A DNA stretch of 64,000 nucleotides from Mesorhizobium sp. M2D.F.Ca.ET.226.01.1.1 (GTDB taxonomy: Bacteria > Pseudomonadota > Alphaproteobacteria > Rhizobiales > Rhizobiaceae): contig NZ_RZOY02000010.1 of assembly GCF_004022705.2 (NCBI RefSeq), positions 186,001 through 250,000 of the forward strand, given 5' to 3'. This document shows, piece by piece, positions 61,686 to 64,000 of this stretch (positions within the stretch are counted from its first letter, which is position 1; every line of letters starts with the position of its first letter). A program made the translations under genes and the position numbers. The notes under the pieces are model-generated. The model was not told the DNA's origin and searched no databases. It worked only from the letters and a program-made list of their open reading frames with translations.

Positions 61686-61976
61686 ATGCGTAAGATTCAA
61701 TCGCTACTGTTGGGCGGACTGAGCATTCTGGGCGTAAGCGTCGCTTTTTCCAACGCGGCGCAAGCACAAATCGAAGTTGCTCCGGTCAAGGAAGCTGAGC
61801 TTGCTTGCGAGCAGGCTCTCAAGATCGGCACGATCGAGGCGCTCGAGGACTATCTGCACCGTTATCCGAATGCGCCGACAGCTTGTAAGGCGCTGGCGCT
61901 GAACAGCTTGTCGCAGTTTGCGGCGAATGGCGGCGGCCATAACGGCGGGGACGGCGGGCACCGCTACGGCGGTTGA
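61686..61976 (+). CDS. Small exported protein
   Basis: A 96-residue exported protein. The signal peptide KIQSLLLGGLSILGVSVAFSNAAQA is followed by a short helical domain with two cysteines (ACEQALKIGTIEALEDYLHRY, ACKALALNSL) and a Gly/His-rich tail. The helical piece resembles TPR-like or SPOR-adjacent small proteins. It sits in the glycan region with its own promoter and converges on a glycosyltransferase gene. Function unknown. Confidence 0.7.
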   Translation: MRKIQSLLLGGLSILGVSVAFSNAAQAQIEVAPVKEAELACEQALKIGTIEALEDYLHRYPNAPTACKALALNSLSQFAANGGGHNGGDGGHRYGG

Positions 61977-62000
61977 GCACCCGGCTCAGTAGATCGTCAC

Positions 62001-62031
62001 GTCACGTGACCGCGGTTTCATGTAACCGCGG
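62001..62031. terminator. Palindrome and hairpin between convergent genes
   Basis: GTCACGTGAC (62001-62010) is a perfect 10-bp palindrome, and CCGCGGTT-TCATGT-AACCGCGG is a perfect 8-bp stem that lies in the last codons of the glycosyltransferase gene. Together they could end transcripts from both sides. No long T-run is present. Confidence 0.45.
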
Positions 62032-63084
62032 CTTGGCCGTTTTCGCGACGTATTCGGCGTAGCTATCCGAGGATTTCATCCAGCCTAGTTCCACGAGTTG
62101 GGTGCTATCGCCACGATAGCGGACAGACCGGTGGTCCCGAAGCGACAGCTTCGGATTGCGCTCCAACGCTTCCATGTAGGCCGCACGTTCCTCCAGCGTC
62201 TTTTCCTTGAGTTGGGCGTTTTCGTTCAGCGACGACGCCGATTTCTGGTGAAAGCCCCAGACGAATTTGAAGTGCAGCAGAGCGACGCGGAGTTCGCTGA
62301 ACCGCACCTTGCTGATGGTGTGCTGCGCCGCATGGTAATGCGTGCTCCTGTCCCACCGCACGATCGGCACCTTGGTCAGGCACGGGGGAAACGTCTGCTT
62401 GAAGCGGCCATGCCAGAACACCCGCTCCCTCACCCCGCCGAACATCTGCTCAGGCGGGTACAGGCCGTCACGTGCGCGCAGCCAACCCGGCTCCGGATCG
62501 AAATAGGGGGAAGCATCGACAAGCGGGATGCTGCCGTCGTAGCTGCACTCGGCCAACGGACCGGCGGCATACATGTCGACCATCGATCCGATCACTGCCG
62601 CGGCACCGGTCGAATCGAAATAGGCACAAAGCCGACGCAGGTTCACGTGCTCGAAGTCGGGATAGACGAGAAGCTCGTCGGCGTCGACCGACAGGCACCA
62701 GTGGCCGGACCCGTGGACGCGCATCAGGATGTTGATCCATCGCGGTGGGGTGATGTTCAAGGCGAAGTGCGACCCTTCGGCATGGAAGCAGTGGCTGTCG
62801 GGCTGATCGAGGATCAGTTCCCTCGTCCCATCAGTGGAGCCATTGTCCAGGAAGAAGAACCGGTCGACCCCAAGGCCGCGATAGTGATTGAGAAGATGCG
62901 GCAGCAATGTCGCCTCGTTGCGCAGCGCGACAAAGCAGAGGATCTCATCCTTCTTCGTATCGATAGGTCGATCGTCCAACCGTTCGAGGTGTTTTGGAGA
63001 TCGATGGACATGCATGCGAAGATCATCAATTCGGTTTGCGCGAAGAGGCAGGGCAGTCTCCAGCTGATTATCTCTGTTAGACAA
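62002..63084 (-). CDS. Family 2-type glycosyltransferase
   Basis: A 360-residue glycosyltransferase. The core has FVALRNEATLLPHLLNHYRG, FFFLDNGSTDGT and the metal site SVDADELLVYP (about 140-150). It belongs to the subfamily of cytoplasmic family 2 enzymes common in rhizobial polysaccharide loci. The C-terminal half is not assigned. It diverges from the paralogous glycosyltransferase at 63151 across about 66 bases. Confidence 0.85.
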   Translation of the reverse strand: MSNRDNQLETALPLRANRIDDLRMHVHRSPKHLERLDDRPIDTKKDEILCFVALRNEATLLPHLLNHYRGLGVDRFFFLDNGSTDGTRELILDQPDSHCFHAEGSHFALNITPPRWINILMRVHGSGHWCLSVDADELLVYPDFEHVNLRRLCAYFDSTGAAAVIGSMVDMYAAGPLAECSYDGSIPLVDASPYFDPEPGWLRARDGLYPPEQMFGGVRERVFWHGRFKQTFPPCLTKVPIVRWDRSTHYHAAQHTISKVRFSELRVALLHFKFVWGFHQKSASSLNENAQLKEKTLEERAAYMEALERNPKLSLRDHRSVRYRGDSTQLVELGWMKSSDSYAEYVAKTAKPRLHETAVT

Positions 63085-63150
63085 TTATCAAAGTGTTATC
63101 CACCTGTTGGCAAGACTGCCCGCTTGCGGCTGATGATCGAGGGGGACTGA

Positions 63151-64000
63151 TTGAGCGTTGGTTCTAAGACAGGCGCGCCGTCCGCCCCGAAGCGGTCGTC
63201 GAGCCACAAACCCCGCAGGGTGTGTGTCGTTTCCGAGGTCGAGTTCGGCTCGACGGTGACAGCCGATCCCGGATCGGCGACGTATGCGCTGGCCCAGCAT
63301 CTGGCGAAAATCGGCGAAACCGTCACGCTGTTGTGGGTGCCGAGCCCGGTCGGCAGCCAGCCCGATGAGCAGGAGATCGCCAGGCTCGCCAAATGGTGTT
63401 TTGACAATTTCCTGGTCCGGCTCGAACTGCTGCCGCCGTCGCCCGAATTGTTGCGTGGCCTGGAGTCCAGCGACAAGAATTCAGTCGCCGTCTACCACTT
63501 CCTCAAGCAGAACACCTTCGACGTCGTCTATTTCGCTCTCGAAGGCGGACTGGCGCATTTCCCGGCCGTTGCCAAGCGCACGGGCGTCTTTCCCGATCCT
63601 CCCATTCTCGTGGTGCTCGCGCATGAGCCGCTGATGTGGGATCTGGAGGCCAATGCCAAGGCGATCGAGCGCAAGGAGCAGATGACCGTCGCGCATATGG
63701 AACGGACCTCCGCCGAGACCTGCGACCACCTCGTCGTCACCGGCCAATCCTTGCTCGACTGGATGATCAAAGCGGGATGGAAGCTGTCGACCAGCCATCA
63801 AATCGCGACGCCGCTGGAGCCCGAAGAGTGGCGTTCGAATTTCACCGTCGATCACTACCGGCCTCGGCAACGGCCCGCTGCCGAATTGGTTCATTTCTCA
63901 GGCACGGAGACGCGAAGCGGGCTGACGCTGTTCTGCGACGCGCTCGATCGCCTGGCCGACAGCGGCGTGACCGATCTCGCCGTGACGATCGTCGGGGCGT
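63151..64000 (+). CDS. N-terminal part of a glycosyltransferase paralogous to the one at 58849
   Basis: Starts at TTG, with GAGGGGG about five bases upstream, and runs open to the window end (283 codons seen). The 283 residues follow the N-terminal domain of the 58849-61533 protein closely: RVCVVSEVEFGSTVTADPGS against ICVVTRAIRRDV, then DVVYFALEGGLAH against DLVYAPLEGGTAY and VAHMERTSAETCDH against IAHMERYCAEMADR. The two are clearly duplicates or long-diverged paralogues. Whether it also has a family 2 domain cannot be told here. Confidence 0.82.
   Translation, partial: MSVGSKTGAPSAPKRSSSHKPRRVCVVSEVEFGSTVTADPGSATYALAQHLAKIGETVTLLWVPSPVGSQPDEQEIARLAKWCFDNFLVRLELLPPSPELLRGLESSDKNSVAVYHFLKQNTFDVVYFALEGGLAHFPAVAKRTGVFPDPPILVVLAHEPLMWDLEANAKAIERKEQMTVAHMERTSAETCDHLVVTGQSLLDWMIKAGWKLSTSHQIATPLEPEEWRSNFTVDHYRPRQRPAAELVHFSGTETRSGLTLFCDALDRLADSGVTDLAVTIVGA

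Overview
The window looks like a chromosomal segment of a Rhizobiales alphaproteobacterium, most likely Mesorhizobium or a close relative. This rests on the high GC content, a MucR/Ros regulator, DUF982, DUF995 and DUF1311 proteins, an Omp25/Omp31-type porin-like protein, and two-hairpin palindromic repeats of the rhizobial intergenic mosaic type. No rRNA, tRNA, CRISPR array, insertion sequence or prophage was seen. Most of the window is core or semi-core genome; the richest accessory part is the glycan region from about 48.4 kb to the end.

Layout. 0-3 kb: an SsuA/TauA-type ABC importer operon with two strong hairpins between the binding-protein and ATPase genes. 3-9 kb: dapB, a large secreted Sel1-repeat protein, and a winged-helix/TolB-like/TPR regulator that diverges from a small protein gene; the shared promoter carries 10-bp-phased TTC(A/G)G boxes. 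9-16 kb: a molybdopterin oxidoreductase, an ABC-F ATPase, a LprI-type secreted protein and mucR. 15.6-18.8 kb: an Fe(II)/2-oxoglutarate oxygenase, an EamA exporter with an in-frame palindromic repeat, and a divergent GcvA-type regulator. 19-31 kb: small envelope proteins, a UvrD-like helicase, a sterol-desaturase-type hydroxylase, a GIY-YIG-like protein, a diguanylate cyclase, a 14-residue-repeat secreted protein, DinB and GST genes, ndk, and a fluoride-riboswitch operon (crcB-crcB-DUF190). 31-38.5 kb: YbaY-like and CPCC proteins, then SDR-uvrC-pgsA-moaD-moaE in one direction, an outer-membrane beta-barrel gene with a textbook terminator, TfoX and GST. 38.7-48.4 kb: a histone H1-like protein, a DinB gene with a stop at codon 4, TetR, a YciI/ECF42-type sigma pair, LysE, DoxX, VOC, AraC, rlmJ, and a TetR/AhpD-like pair with two palindromic operators.

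49-64 kb is a surface-glycan region: UDP-glucuronate decarboxylase (uxs) and UDP-glucose 4-epimerase (galE), a DUF995 protein, a flippase-like membrane protein coupled to a DPM-type glycosyltransferase, a large membrane sulfatase/phosphoglycerol-transferase-like enzyme with a possible CBM60-like C-terminus, a ClpP-like secreted protein, and several glycosyltransferases. Two of these are paralogues sharing an unusual N-terminal domain, and the second runs off the window. The uxs-galE and sulfatase promoters share one architecture, GTTAACC-N16-GGTTAAC, then 14 bp, then TTGACT, which suggests one regulator controls both and is the most interesting lead here.
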